From positions 372,001 to 436,000 of the forward strand of contig NZ_SADT02000002.1 in assembly GCF_004016445.2 (NCBI RefSeq): a stretch of 64,000 nt of DNA, written 5' to 3'. Positions 8,589 through 17,433 of this stretch are shown here, piece by piece (the first letter of the stretch is position 1; each line of letters begins with the position of its first letter). The notes under the pieces were generated by a model. The model was not told the DNA's origin. It saw nothing but the letters and a program-made list of their open reading frames with translations, and did not search any database. This DNA comes from Mesorhizobium sp. M2E.F.Ca.ET.219.01.1.1 (GTDB taxonomy: Bacteria; Pseudomonadota; Alphaproteobacteria; Rhizobiales; Rhizobiaceae). The translations under genes were made by a program, and so were the position numbers.

Positions 8589-8619
8589 GCGCCTGCCTGG
8601 CATCCGCCGGGCAGGGCGC
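8589..8619 (+). terminator. Possible GC-rich hairpin terminator after ispB
   Basis: GCGCCTGCCTGGC and GCCGGGCAGGGCGC can fold into an imperfect stem with an ATCC loop, 17 bases after the ispB stop. There is no T-run, so termination is uncertain. Confidence 0.35.
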
Positions 8620-8665
8620 CTGTGAATCCCGATCCGGCCGTCTCGACAAAGGGCGGCGCGGCAAA

Positions 8666-8675
8666 TTATCTATAA
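8666..8675. promoter_or_regulatory. BioR operator (TTATCTATAA) upstream of bioR
   Basis: The 10-base palindrome TTATCTATAA ends 3 bases before the bioR ATG. It is identical to the box before bioY. It matches the BioR consensus TTATMKATAA known from alphaproteobacterial biotin regulons, and implies autoregulation. Its position leaves no room for a Shine-Dalgarno sequence, so bioR may be leaderless or poorly translated. Confidence 0.85.
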
Positions 8676-8678
8676 AAT

Positions 8679-9344
8679 ATGGCCAGCACAGAAGACACGA
8701 TCGCCGTCCGCATCAGCAAGGAGCTGGCGGCCCGCATCATTTCGGGCGCGATCGAGCCCGGATCGAGGCTGCGCCAGGACCATGTCGCCGAGGAGTTCAA
8801 CACCAGCCATGTCCCGGTGCGCGAGGCTTTTCGCCGCCTTGAGGCGCAAGGGTTGGCGATCAGCGAGCCTAGGCGCGGCGTGCGCGTCGCCTCCTTCGAT
8901 CTCAGCGAGGTCAGGGAAGTGGCCGAGATGCGCGCCGCGCTCGAAGTGCTGGCGTTGCGCCATGCCGCGCCGCATCTGACGGCGTCCATCCTCGACCAGG
9001 CCGAGGAAGCGACCAAGGCCGGCGACAAATCCCGTGACGTCCGCTCCTGGGAGGAGGCCAACCGCACCTTCCACCGGCTGATCCTGGCGCCCTGCAACAT
9101 GCCGCGCCTGCTCTCCACCATCGACGACCTGCACGCGGCGAGCGCCCGGTTCCTCTTCGCGGCCTGGCGCTCGGAATGGGAAACCCGCACCGACCAGGAC
9201 CACCGCGCGATCCTGAGCGCGCTGAGGCAAGGCAACACCGAATCGGCCGCCGCGACGCTCGGCCGCCACGTCCAATGGATCGGCCAGAAACCGGTCAAGA
9301 CCGCCTCCGGCAGAACCCGCGACGCCTTCGCCATCGTGGGGTAG
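8679..9344 (+). CDS. bioR: BioR, GntR-family biotin repressor
   Basis: A 221-residue FadR-type GntR regulator. The N-terminal winged helix includes ISGAIEPGSRLRQDHVAEEFNTSHVPVREAFRRLEAQGL, and the C-terminal part is an all-helical FCD-like domain. It is assigned as BioR from its family type, a TTATCTATAA box at its own start and another before the adjacent bioY. In Brucella, Agrobacterium and Paracoccus, BioR represses biotin synthesis and uptake genes. No biotin synthesis genes (bioBFDA) occur in this window, so the visible targets are bioR itself and the transporter. The start at 8679 has no Shine-Dalgarno sequence because the operator fills that position. Confidence 0.92.
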   Translation: MASTEDTIAVRISKELAARIISGAIEPGSRLRQDHVAEEFNTSHVPVREAFRRLEAQGLAISEPRRGVRVASFDLSEVREVAEMRAALEVLALRHAAPHLTASILDQAEEATKAGDKSRDVRSWEEANRTFHRLILAPCNMPRLLSTIDDLHAASARFLFAAWRSEWETRTDQDHRAILSALRQGNTESAAATLGRHVQWIGQKPVKTASGRTRDAFAIVG

Positions 9345-9381
9345 TGACGGGCGATTGGCAATTAGCCGAGGCCTCTCAACC

Positions 9382-9570
9382 TCGTCATTCCAGGGCGGAG
9401 CAAGGAGCGAAGCGACGCGCGCAGACCCTGGAATCCATGCCGTTACCTTCGCCGAAAAATAGAGGTGGTGCAGAACATAGCGCCGTTCTGCCGTCGTGAC
9501 GCCCATAGGTTCCGGCATGGATCCTAGGGTCTTCGCTCCGCTTCGCTTCCGCTCCGCCCGTGGATGACGA
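9382..9570. repeat. ~189-bp palindromic intergenic element, copy A
   Basis: This fills most of the 320-bp gap between bioR and bioY. It begins TCGTCAT and ends ATGACGA. The arms carry GCGGAGCAAGGAGCGAAG on the left and CTTCGCTCCGCTTCGC on the right, so the whole element can fold on itself. Internal landmarks are ATCCATGCCGTTACC and GGCATGGATCC. Copies B (24985-25168) and C (52153-52338) share the ends, the arms and the landmarks. No coding sequence is credible inside. It resembles a MITE-like or RIME-type rhizobial repeat. Confidence 0.82.
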
Positions 9571-9629
9571 ACCTGCGGGCTTGCCATTGTCACGAAAATA
9601 TGGATTCGATAATAGATCGAATAAAGAAA

Positions 9630-9639
9630 TTATCTATAA
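9630..9639. promoter_or_regulatory. BioR operator (TTATCTATAA) upstream of bioY
   Basis: TTATCTATAA lies 25 bases before the bioY GTG and is identical to the box before bioR. Just upstream (9605-9621) TTCGAT and ATCGAA form a small inverted repeat. The box probably lies in or beside the bioY promoter, so bound BioR would block transcription when biotin is plentiful. Confidence 0.85.
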
Positions 9640-9664
9640 TTTCACACAAGCCAGGGAAGACACC

Positions 9665-10255
9665 GTGACCAACGCAGCCATTTCGACCCAAAAACCCTCC
9701 TTCAGCCCGCTCAAGCTGCACAGCCGTTCGCTCGCCTGGCAGATCGGCGCCGTCGTTCTTGGCTCGCTATTCCTGGCGCTGTCCTCCTACATCGAAGTGC
9801 CGATGGTGCCGGTTCCGGTGACCATGCAGACCTTCGCCGTCACGCTGGTCGGCGCGCTTTACGGCTGGCGCTTCGGCACGCTCACCATCGCCGCCTGGCT
9901 GGTTGAAGGCGCGGCAGGGTTTCCGGTGCTGGCCGGCGGAGCGGCCGGAATACAGCATTTCGTCGGCCCGACCGGCGGCTACCTCCTCGCCTTCCCGGTC
10001 GTCGGCGCCGTCGTCGGCTGGCTGGCCGAGCGCGGCTGGAACGGCAACCGCGTCCTGCTTGCCTTCGCCGCCATGCTCATCGGCAACCTGCTCTGCCTGG
10101 TTCTGGGCACAGCCTGGCTTGCGGTCATGATTGGCGCCGGGAAAGCCATCACCTTCGGCTTCCTGCCCTTCATCGTCGGCGGTCTGCTCAAGTCGGCGCT
10201 GGGCGCGGCGACGCTGAAGCTGGTTTCGGGCAATAGGCCGGCCGATTCCCGGTAG
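9665..10255 (+). CDS. bioY: Biotin transporter BioY
   Basis: A 196-residue S-component of the biotin ECF transporter with about six membrane segments. Family landmarks are SYIEVPMVPVPVTMQTFAVTLVGALYG, with the prolines of the first loop, and EGAAGFPVLAGGAAGIQHFVGPTGGYLLAFP, the biotin-binding region. I chose GTG at 9665 (MTNAAISTQ) with AGGGAAG 5 bases upstream. The frame is open further upstream but would then run through the BioR box and the repeat. No BioMN energising subunits are encoded nearby. Some rhizobial BioY proteins work with distant BioMN or alone. Control is by BioR. Confidence 0.94.
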   Translation: MTNAAISTQKPSFSPLKLHSRSLAWQIGAVVLGSLFLALSSYIEVPMVPVPVTMQTFAVTLVGALYGWRFGTLTIAAWLVEGAAGFPVLAGGAAGIQHFVGPTGGYLLAFPVVGAVVGWLAERGWNGNRVLLAFAAMLIGNLLCLVLGTAWLAVMIGAGKAITFGFLPFIVGGLLKSALGAATLKLVSGNRPADSR

Positions 10256-10280
10256 CAGCCGGGCGGATGATCGAACCCAG

Positions 10281-10697
10281 ATGACTGTCAGGCTCCGCGC
10301 CCATCATCTGCTTTGCCTGCTGACCTATGTCGGCAAGGGCTACTCGCCGGCCTTCACCGCCAACTACAACGTGGTGGTGAAGCGCCTGGCCGGCGGCGAG
10401 GATATTTTGATCGTTTCCGGCCCGGACGACATCTGCGTCCCGCTGCTGAATGAGTCGGAGCCGCACTGCCTGGGCGAAAGCGCCGCCGGGCGGGACGCCG
10501 TCGCGGCGCAGGACGTCGCCGATCTCCTTGGCCGGCCGCTCCCGGCCGGCGCCAGGCTCGAGCTCAATACCTCGACGCTGGCGCGGATGCGCGAGGCCTT
10601 TTCATCCGGCCTGACGCGCAAGGCGTGCCCGGGCTGCGAGTGGTTCGAGCTGTGCGGCACGGTCGCGGCGGGCGGCTTTCGCGGAACACGCATTTAA
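10281..10697 (+). CDS. DUF1284 domain protein
   Basis: A 138-residue protein with the DUF1284 start LRAHHLLCLLTYVGKGYSPAF. It has a C-terminal cysteine cluster, KACPGCEWFELC, next to an earlier ICVPLL and HCLGE, which suggests metal or Fe-S binding. The function is unknown to me. It starts 25 bp after bioY on the same strand, so it may be co-transcribed and follow BioR control. There is no clear link to biotin. Confidence 0.85.
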   Translation: MTVRLRAHHLLCLLTYVGKGYSPAFTANYNVVVKRLAGGEDILIVSGPDDICVPLLNESEPHCLGESAAGRDAVAAQDVADLLGRPLPAGARLELNTSTLARMREAFSSGLTRKACPGCEWFELCGTVAAGGFRGTRI

Positions 10698-10891
10698 GCG
10701 GATATGTCGAAATTCAGCCGCCGATCCCCATATTTTCGCTGACTGGCATCGTTTGTTAAGCGGGATGATTGGATTGTGATTCGCTTGCCGATTGAAGCCT
10801 GACCGCAAAAAGGCCATGCTTTGACCGGAAAAGTTCGAGTCTGTGGGGCGGTCCTCCAAGGGCGGGATCGCATCTGGCTGAAAGGGATACG

Positions 10892-12667
10892 ATGCGGCAA
10901 GGACGTGCGCGCTGGCTGACGAGGCTGGCATTTTTGACCGGAGTGGCGCTTTGGGTGCTGCCGGTCCAGGCCAAGGAAGAAGCCAAACCGCTGCAGATCA
11001 CGTCTTTCTCGGGCGCCTATCTTGCGGCCCATATCGCCGAAAGCGACAACGACCTCGACGACGCGATCGCCTATTACAAGCAGGCGCTGGCCTTTGCCCC
11101 CGACGACAAGGACCTGCAGCAGAGCCTGATGCTGGCGCTGGTCTCCCAGGGCCGTTTCGAGGAATCGCTGGTCTATGCCGACAAGCTGAAGGAAGTGCCC
11201 GATGTCGAGCGCTTCTCGCGCCTGGCGCTGGCGGTCGATTCCTTCCACAAGAAGGACTACACCAAGGCGCAGTACTGGCTGAAGCTGTCGCTCGAATCCG
11301 ACCTCGACCGGTTGCTCTCCGGCGTCATGGACGGCTGGGCCAAGCAGGGTGCCGGCAATGCGTCCGAGGCCATGGATGCCATCGACAAGCTGCAAGGCCC
11401 CGATTGGTTCGGCCTGTTCAAGTCGTTCCACCGCGCGCTGATCGCCGATGCCGCCGGCCTGAACGACAAGGCCGATGCGATCTACGCCGCTACCTTGGCC
11501 GACACCGCGGCCGGCGGCTCCGCTCCCGAAACCTGGATGCGCAATGCCCAGGCCTATGCCTCCTTCCTCGCCCGCAAGGGCGACAAGTCGAAGGCTGAGG
11601 CGGTGTTGAACCAGGCCGAGGCCTTCGCCCCGGGCAAGCTCGAGATCACCACGCTGCGCGACCGCATCGCCAAGGGCGACAAGATCGAGCCGCTGGTCGC
11701 CGGCCCGGCCGACGGTGCGTCCGAAATCCTGCTCGACCTCGCCACCGCGCTCAATCGTGGTGGCGGCGAGCCTTTCGTGCGGCTCTATTTGCAATATGCG
11801 TTGGCGCTGAAGCCGGACAGCGACGCAGCGCTCGTGCAGCTTGCCGCCGTTGCCGAGCAACTGAAGGACGGCGAGGGCGCGGTCGCGCTCTACCGTCGCA
11901 TTCCGGAATCCTCGCCGCTGAAAGAGCTTTCCGACCTGCAGATCGGCCTCAACCTTGCCGATCTCGACAAGCATGACGAGGCGATTTCCCATCTCAAGGC
12001 CTATCTCGACAAGCACCCGGACGACATGCGCGCATATCTGGCGCTTGGCGGCGTCTATGGCTCGAAGGAAGATTTCCGTTCGGCGGCCAATCTCTACGAC
12101 AAGGCCGTCGAGCAGCTGAAGACGCCGACCGCCGCCAACTGGAACATCTTTTACCAGCGCGGCATCGCCTATGAGCGGCTGAAGGAATGGCCGAAGGCCG
12201 AACCCAATTTCCGCAAGGCGCTGGAGCTGCAGCCCGACCAGCCGCAGGTCATGAACTATCTCGGCTATTCCTGGGTCGACATGAACATGAACCTCAAGGA
12301 AGGCCTGGCGATGATCCAGAAGGCCGTGGATCTGCGGCCTAACGACGGCTACATCGTCGATTCGCTGGGTTGGGCCTATTTCCGCATGGGCCGCTTCGAC
12401 GACGCCGTGCGCGAGATGGAGCGCGCCGTCTCGCTGAAGCCGGAAGATCCGGTCCTCAACGACCATCTGGGCGACGCCTACTGGCGCGTCGGCCGCAAGC
12501 TCGAGGCCACCTATCAGTGGACCCAGGCGCGCGACCTGAAGCCCGATCCGGATGTGCTCGCCACCCTGCAGCAGAAGCTGCTCAAGGGCCTTCCGCCGAT
12601 CGAATCCAACACCGCGCAGGAAACCCCGAAGGTGAAGCCGGACCCGACGCCCGCGCCGAAGGGCTGA
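10892..12667 (+). CDS. Secreted tetratricopeptide-repeat protein
   Basis: A 591-residue protein. The N-terminus, RWLTRLAFLTGVALWVLPVQA, is a signal peptide. The remainder consists of TPR-like helical pairs. The clearest are DDAIAYYKQALAFAPDD near residue 60, DEAISHLKAYLDKHPDD, WPKAEPNFRKALELQPDQP and FDDAVREMERAVSLKPEDP. The tail KVKPDPTPAPKG is Pro-rich. It is probably a periplasmic scaffold, but the partner is unknown. The gene stands alone with its own upstream region (10698-10891) and is followed by a strong hairpin shared with the convergent GNAT gene. A very long frame on the opposite strand is a codon-bias shadow. Confidence 0.88.
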   Translation: MRQGRARWLTRLAFLTGVALWVLPVQAKEEAKPLQITSFSGAYLAAHIAESDNDLDDAIAYYKQALAFAPDDKDLQQSLMLALVSQGRFEESLVYADKLKEVPDVERFSRLALAVDSFHKKDYTKAQYWLKLSLESDLDRLLSGVMDGWAKQGAGNASEAMDAIDKLQGPDWFGLFKSFHRALIADAAGLNDKADAIYAATLADTAAGGSAPETWMRNAQAYASFLARKGDKSKAEAVLNQAEAFAPGKLEITTLRDRIAKGDKIEPLVAGPADGASEILLDLATALNRGGGEPFVRLYLQYALALKPDSDAALVQLAAVAEQLKDGEGAVALYRRIPESSPLKELSDLQIGLNLADLDKHDEAISHLKAYLDKHPDDMRAYLALGGVYGSKEDFRSAANLYDKAVEQLKTPTAANWNIFYQRGIAYERLKEWPKAEPNFRKALELQPDQPQVMNYLGYSWVDMNMNLKEGLAMIQKAVDLRPNDGYIVDSLGWAYFRMGRFDDAVREMERAVSLKPEDPVLNDHLGDAYWRVGRKLEATYQWTQARDLKPDPDVLATLQQKLLKGLPPIESNTAQETPKVKPDPTPAPKG

Positions 12668-12688
12668 GTGTTGCGCTATTGATTTCTG

Positions 12689-12710
12689 GCGGGGCCCTTC
12701 GAGGCCCCGC
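12689..12710. terminator. Bidirectional hairpin between convergent genes
   Basis: GCGGGGCC and GGCCCCGC form a perfect 8-bp stem around CTTCGA. It lies between the ends of the TPR gene and the convergent GNAT gene. No long T-run follows on either strand. Confidence 0.6.
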
Positions 12711-12716
12711 GGCATT

Positions 12717-13178
12717 TCAGAACATCTTTCTATAGACGACGAATCCGGACTTCTCGCCGATGCGGTCGTAGAGCTGCATCGCCGTGTGGTTCGTCTCATG
12801 CGTTAGCCAGTAGACGCGGTTCGCGCCCGCTTGGCCAGCGCGCTCATAGACGCCTTCGATCAGCGCCCGACCGACGCCCTGGCCGCGCGCGGCCTGCGTG
12901 GTGAAGAGATCCTGCAAATAGCAGCTCGGCGCGATCGATGTCGTCGAGCGATGGTAGAGATAGTGGACGAGGCCGAGCAGGTTGCCCTCGCGCTCGGCCA
13001 CCAGCGCATGCACCGGCTCATAGGCGTCGAAGAAACGCGACCAGGTCATCTGCGTGATCTCGCCGGCAAGCGCCGTCGGGCCGGAGCGCCCGTAAAACGC
13101 GTTGTAGCCGTCCCATAGCGGCAGCCACTGCTCGTAATCCTGCCTTGTGACGGGTCGAACGGCGAGTTGGCCGGACAT
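12717..13178 (-). CDS. GNAT family N-acetyltransferase
   Basis: A 153-residue acetyltransferase. The acetyl-CoA pyrophosphate loop is ARGQGVGRALIEGVYERA (motif A), preceded by the CYLQDLFTTQ strand. VYWLTHETNHTAMQLYDRIGEKSGFVVYRK is the typical C-terminal part. The substrate is unknown. The gene is convergent with the TPR gene and divergent from glyQ, with 170 bp between the start codons. Confidence 0.88.
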   Translation of the reverse strand: MSGQLAVRPVTRQDYEQWLPLWDGYNAFYGRSGPTALAGEITQMTWSRFFDAYEPVHALVAEREGNLLGLVHYLYHRSTTSIAPSCYLQDLFTTQAARGQGVGRALIEGVYERAGQAGANRVYWLTHETNHTAMQLYDRIGEKSGFVVYRKMF

Positions 13179-13348
13179 GGCTGAACCTTGGTTGTTGTGA
13201 AGCTCGATAGAGCAAAGGATCAGGGCCGCGCGCCGGCAATGGGCCAGCCGGGCCCAAAGCGTTCAACCTCGCCGGATGTGGGGCGCCGCCTTGACGCTCG
13301 TCGGCTCGGCAACTAGGGAAGCGTCATCCTGCGCTTTCCGAGGCCGCC

Positions 13349-14296
13349 GTGACCATCGAGATCCCCGCTCATATGCATCCCAGCCGCTCCTTCCAGGGGC
13401 TGATCCTGACCTTGCACAATTACTGGGCAGACTATGGTTGCCTCATCCTGCAGCCTTACGACATGGAAGTCGGCGCCGGCACATTCCATCCGGCAACCAC
13501 CTTGCGCGCGCTGGGTCCGCTGCGCTGGAACGCCGCCTACGTGCAGCCCTCGCGCCGGCCCAAGGACGGCCGCTATGGCGAGAACCCCAACCGCCTGCAG
13601 CATTATTACCAGTATCAGGTGATCCTGAAGCCCAATCCGCCGAACCTGCAGGAGCTCTATCTCGGCTCGCTGGAAGCGATCGGCGTCGATCCGCTGCTGC
13701 ATGACATCCGCTTCGTCGAGGACGACTGGGAAAGCCCCACGCTTGGCGCCTGGGGGCTCGGCTGGGAGTGCTGGTGCGACGGCATGGAAGTCTCGCAGTT
13801 CACCTATTTCCAGCAGGTCTGCGGCATCGAATGCGCGCCGGTGGCGGGTGAACTGACCTACGGGCTGGAGCGGCTCGCCATGTATGTGCAGGGCGTCGAC
13901 AATGTCTACGACCTGAACTTCAACGGCCGCGAGGGGGCCGAAAAGGTCACCTACGGCGATGTCTTCCTGCAGGCCGAGCAGGAATATTCGCGCCACAATT
14001 TCGAATTCGCCAACACCGCGATGCTGCTGAGGCACTTCGAGGACGCCGAGGCCGAGTGCAAGGCGCTGCTCGATGCCGGCACGCCGAAGCCGAGCGACAA
14101 TCTGGCCATGCACCGCATGGTCTTCCCGGCCTACGACCAGTGCATCAAGGCAAGCCATGTCTTCAACCTGCTCGACGCGCGCGGCGTGATCTCGGTCACC
14201 GAGCGCCAGAGCTATATCCTGCGCGTGCGCAATCTGGCCAAGGGGTGCGGCGAGGCGTTCCTGAAGACGCGGGCGGGCGGGCTGGCGGCGGCTTAA
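13349..14296 (+). CDS. glyQ: Glycyl-tRNA synthetase alpha subunit
   Basis: A 315-residue catalytic subunit of the bacterial alpha2beta2 glycyl-tRNA synthetase. Conserved segments are [69 protein letters not shown] and [22 protein letters not shown] used GTG at 13349 (MTIEIPAHM). An ATG 8 codons later is possible. The partner glyS starts 425 bp downstream. The gap is unusually long for this pair and holds a small gene on the other strand, so glyS may have its own promoter. The last 4 bp overlap the end of that small gene. Confidence 0.96.
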   Translation: MTIEIPAHMHPSRSFQGLILTLHNYWADYGCLILQPYDMEVGAGTFHPATTLRALGPLRWNAAYVQPSRRPKDGRYGENPNRLQHYYQYQVILKPNPPNLQELYLGSLEAIGVDPLLHDIRFVEDDWESPTLGAWGLGWECWCDGMEVSQFTYFQQVCGIECAPVAGELTYGLERLAMYVQGVDNVYDLNFNGREGAEKVTYGDVFLQAEQEYSRHNFEFANTAMLLRHFEDAEAECKALLDAGTPKPSDNLAMHRMVFPAYDQCIKASHVFNLLDARGVISVTERQSYILRVRNLAKGCGEAFLKTRAGGLAAA

Positions 14297-14469
14297 GCTG
14301 CTGCGGTTTTCACGGTCTCGGCAGCGGCCGGCAACACGGTCTGCACCGTTGCGCCATCGATCGTGCGCATGGCCTGCCTCACACCCGGCATCGTGATCAC
14401 GCCGTGCATCTGGGCGGCGAAGCAGGCGCTGAGCGCCAGGATCTGCAGGGTTCTCGATGCCGTCTTCAT
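14293..14469 (-). CDS. Candidate small secreted protein (58 aa) antisense in the glyQ-glyS gap
   Basis: The frame starts at ATG 14469 with [19 protein letters not shown], which has the charge, hydrophobic core and small residues of a signal peptide. It ends [10 protein letters not shown] with TAA overlapping the glyQ stop by 4 bp. Residues after the leader ([20 protein letters not shown]) are not low-complexity, and the third codon positions are GC-rich as in real genes here. The Shine-Dalgarno sequence is weak (GAACGACG region). I do not recognise the family. The competing forward frame (14363-14623) has poorer codon use and no ribosome-binding site. Confidence 0.5.
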   Translation of the reverse strand: MKTASRTLQILALSACFAAQMHGVITMPGVRQAMRTIDGATVQTVLPAAAETVKTAAA

Positions 14470-14687
14470 CGTCGTTCAGCCAATAGGTCTCTGCCTGAGC
14501 GTGTGTCGCTTCAGCGCTGCATTCGGTTCATGGGAAGGTCTGCTCCAAGGACGGGTGACTTCGCTGCGTCCCGACAGCGGGCTGAAAATTCCGCGAAATC
14601 GATTGAAAAAGGCGATCTGCTAGCGGGGTGACAGCGGGCGGCCGAGTTGCTATTTCCCGCCCATTCATTACGGCGCTGACGCGCCGG

Positions 14688-14708
14688 CCCTCCCCATCAA
14701 GGGGAGGG
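14688..14708. repeat. Short hairpin enclosing the glyS upstream region
   Basis: CCCTCCCC, ATCAA and GGGGAGGG form a perfect 8-bp stem ending 13 bases before the glyS ATG. The right arm GGGGAGGG, with the following GGGAG, contains the purine-rich ribosome-binding sequence, so the stem could mask it. Sequences of this type are common intergenic palindromes in rhizobia. The rest of the gap (14470-14687) shows nothing else I can name. Confidence 0.6.
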
Positions 14709-14721
14709 TGGGAGCCTAATC

Positions 14722-16875
14722 ATGCCTGACCTGCTTTTAGAACTTCGCTCGGAAGAGATTCCCGCCCGCATGCAGCGCAAGGCTGCCAGCGACCTCAGGA
14801 AGATGCTGACAGACGGTCTGGTCGAGGCGGGTCTGACCTATGAGGCGGCCCGCGAATATTGGACGCCGCGGCGCCTTGCGCTCGACATCCGCGGCCTGAC
14901 CGCGCGCTCGAAGGACATTCGTGAGGAGATCAAGGGTCCCTCGACCACGGCGCCCGAGCAGGCGGTGCAGGGCTTCCTGCGCAAGGCCGGCCTGTCATCG
15001 ATCGCCGAGGCGCATGTCCATTCCGATCCGAAGAAAGGCGACTTCTACGTCGCCCATATCGCAAAGCCGGGCAGGGCGGCCGAAGAGATCATCGCCGAAT
15101 TGGTGCCGGGCATCATCAAAAGCTTCCCCTGGCCGAAATCGATGCGCTGGGGGCCGGCCTCGGCGAAACCCGGCTCGCTGCGCTGGGTGCGGCCGCTCCA
15201 GTCCATCGTCTGCACCTTCGGCCCGGAGACCGAGGAGCCGGTCGTGGTCGATTTCGAGATCGACGGCATCGGCTCCGGCAACGTCACCTATGGCCACCGC
15301 TTCCATGCGCCAGGCCCCATCACCGTGCGCCGCTTCGACGACTATGTGGCGAAGCTCGAAGCGGCCAAGGTCGTGCTTGATGCCGACCGACGCAAGGAGA
15401 TCATCCTGGCCGATGCCCGCAACATCGCCTTCGCCAACGGGCTCGATCTCGTCGAGGACGAGGGCTTGCTGGAGGAGGTTTCCGGCCTGGTCGAATGGCC
15501 GGTCGTGCTGATGGGCGAGTTCGAGCAGGATTTCCTCAGCATTCCGGCCGAGGTCATCCGCCTCACCATCCGCGCCAACCAGAAATGCTTCGTCACCCGG
15601 CCGCAAGGCGCGGGCGAGGATCTCTCGAACCGCTTCATCCTGGTCGCCAACATCGAGGCGACCGACGGCGGCAAGGAGATCGCCTACGGCAACGGCAAGG
15701 TGGTCAGGGCGCGCTTGTCCGACGCGCTCTATTTCTGGAAGACCGACCAGAGCGATCTGCCTGACCTCGACCAGCTCAAAGCGTCGGCGGAAAAGTTCGG
15801 CCTCGATTTGAAGAAGCCGCTCGACCAGCGCATGGCGCGGCTTGATCATCTCAATGTCACCTTCCATGCCAAGCTGGGCACGCAGGGGGAGCGCGTTGAG
15901 CGTATCAAGCGGCTGGCCGAGGAACTGGCGCCGGTCGTCGGCGCCGATAGGGTGCTCGTTGCCCGCGCGGCCGTGCTGGCCAAGGCGGACTTGCAGACCG
16001 AGGTGGTCGGCGAGTTTCCTGAATTGCAGGGCGCCATGGGTCGCAAATACGCGCTTCTGCAGGGCGAGGATGCATCCGTGGCCGCAGCCGCGGAGGAACA
16101 CTATAAGCCGCAAGGCCCGTCCGACCGCGTGCCGACCGATCCGGTATCGGTAGCTGTTGCGCTTGCCGACAAGCTCGATACGTTGACCGGCTTCTGGGCG
16201 ATCGATGAAAAGCCCACGGGCAGCAAGGACCCGTTCGCTTTGCGCCGAGCAGCACTCGGCGTCGTCAGGATCCTCATCGAGAACCGGATTCGTCTGGCGC
16301 TGACGTCCGTCTTCGCCAAGGCTTTTGCAAACTTCAAAGGCGGCGCGGATCAGTCGTTCGACCTCCTCGCCTTCTTCCACGATCGCCTGAAAGTCTATCT
16401 CCGCGACCAGGGGGCGCGGCACGATCTGATCGACGCCGTCATCACGCCGCAGTCCGACGACCTGCTGCAGATCGTGCGCCGCGTCGAGGCGCTGGGCTCC
16501 TTCCTCGATACCGAGGATGGCAAGGACCTGCTGGCCGGCACCAAGCGCGCGGCCAACATCCTGGCCGCAGAGGAGAAGAAGAAAACGCTCGTCGCGGAGA
16601 CCGTTGAGCCGGCTCTGTTCCGCGAAGACGCGGAAAAGAAGCTCTATGCCGCGGTGAATCAGGCCGAGAAGGAAGCCGGCCAAGCGATTCAAAACGAAGA
16701 TTTTTCCGCCGCCATGCTGGCGCTTAGCGTGTTGCGCGAACCGGTTGATTCATTCTTTGAGGGCGTTCTCGTGAATGATGAGGACCAGGCCGTGCGCGCC
16801 AACCGCCTGGCGCTGCTCGCCCGCATCCGCGCCGCCACCGACCAGGTCGCGGATTTTTCAAAAATCGTGGGCTGA
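14722..16875 (+). CDS. glyS: Glycyl-tRNA synthetase beta subunit
   Basis: A 717-residue partner of GlyQ that binds tRNA-Gly. The N-terminus, [21 protein letters not shown], is the family hallmark. [39 protein letters not shown] and [48 protein letters not shown] follow in the usual order, and the C-terminal anticodon-binding part ends [23 protein letters not shown]. The length is normal for alphaproteobacteria. A hairpin lies between the gene and the upstream region and may affect its translation. Confidence 0.96.
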   Translation: MPDLLLELRSEEIPARMQRKAASDLRKMLTDGLVEAGLTYEAAREYWTPRRLALDIRGLTARSKDIREEIKGPSTTAPEQAVQGFLRKAGLSSIAEAHVHSDPKKGDFYVAHIAKPGRAAEEIIAELVPGIIKSFPWPKSMRWGPASAKPGSLRWVRPLQSIVCTFGPETEEPVVVDFEIDGIGSGNVTYGHRFHAPGPITVRRFDDYVAKLEAAKVVLDADRRKEIILADARNIAFANGLDLVEDEGLLEEVSGLVEWPVVLMGEFEQDFLSIPAEVIRLTIRANQKCFVTRPQGAGEDLSNRFILVANIEATDGGKEIAYGNGKVVRARLSDALYFWKTDQSDLPDLDQLKASAEKFGLDLKKPLDQRMARLDHLNVTFHAKLGTQGERVERIKRLAEELAPVVGADRVLVARAAVLAKADLQTEVVGEFPELQGAMGRKYALLQGEDASVAAAAEEHYKPQGPSDRVPTDPVSVAVALADKLDTLTGFWAIDEKPTGSKDPFALRRAALGVVRILIENRIRLALTSVFAKAFANFKGGADQSFDLLAFFHDRLKVYLRDQGARHDLIDAVITPQSDDLLQIVRRVEALGSFLDTEDGKDLLAGTKRAANILAAEEKKKTLVAETVEPALFREDAEKKLYAAVNQAEKEAGQAIQNEDFSAAMLALSVLREPVDSFFEGVLVNDEDQAVRANRLALLARIRAATDQVADFSKIVG

Positions 16876-17039
16876 CGGCGCAGGAATCGCACCGTCGAGA
16901 TCTACCCGCATCTGCTAGGATGCGGGTAGATCAGAACAATTCGGCGTCCGAAATTTAATCCGCCGGAGCCGGCTTACAGTCATACGGCGATTACCTCCGC
17001 GTGGGACAAAGATGCGTTCCCAAACCACGGAGGCATGCC

Positions 17040-17336
17040 ATGAATTCCGTTGACGATATCGACCTGATTGAAGAGACCCCGGCCGCCGCCGAGGCCATCG
17101 GATCCGCTTCCGACGACATACTCGACCACGCCGCCGCCGCGGCGGTGGAAGCGGCCGACCTGTCTGAGGACGACGAGGACGAAGACGGCGACGAGGAAAT
17201 CACTGCCTCAACCGACGATGAGTCGGATGATGAGGATGACGACGAAGACGAAGACGAAGAAGCCAAGGCCTCGGGCGACGAGGACGAAGACGACGCCGAC
17301 GAGTCGGACGACGACGACAAGGAAGAAGCGGCCTGA
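17040..17336 (+). CDS. Highly acidic low-complexity protein (98 aa)
   Basis: The start at 17040 has GGAGG 6 bases upstream. After a short N-terminus (MNSVDDIDLIEETPAAAEA) and an Ala-rich helix, the last 55 residues are nearly all Asp, Glu, Ser and Ala (DDEDEDGDEE, DDDEDEDEE, DDADESDDDDKEE). The protein is probably disordered and very acidic, with no Cys and almost no aromatic residues. Such proteins may bind basic partners or cations, but nothing here shows which. It stands alone and is followed by a textbook terminator, which supports expression. Confidence 0.75.
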   Translation: MNSVDDIDLIEETPAAAEAIGSASDDILDHAAAAAVEAADLSEDDEDEDGDEEITASTDDESDDEDDDEDEDEEAKASGDEDEDDADESDDDDKEEAA

Positions 17337-17360
17337 GCCGCCTCCTGTCTGTGAAGAACG

Positions 17361-17392
17361 AAGGGGCGGCGCGTCGCGCACCGCCCCTTTTT
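17361..17392 (+). terminator. Rho-independent terminator of the acidic protein gene
   Basis: AAGGGGCGG (17361-17369) pairs with CCGCCCCTT (17381-17389) around an 11-base loop and is followed by TTTTT. It is the clearest intrinsic terminator in the window and lies 24 bp after the stop codon. Confidence 0.88.
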
Positions 17393-17433
17393 CGTCAGGC
17401 TTGCCTCGTCAGTCTTCCAGGAAGATTGACGCC

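Noticed and set aside
10694..12799. A 701-codon open frame on the minus strand over the TPR gene
   Set aside because: It is a shadow of high-GC codon use. The plus-strand frame has a signal peptide, TPR repeats and a proper start; the minus frame has biased Leu/Arg/Gly composition and no domain.
14363..14623. A plus-strand 86-codon frame in the glyQ-glyS gap
   Set aside because: No ribosome-binding site, cysteine-rich without pattern, and the minus-strand frame there has a clear signal peptide.
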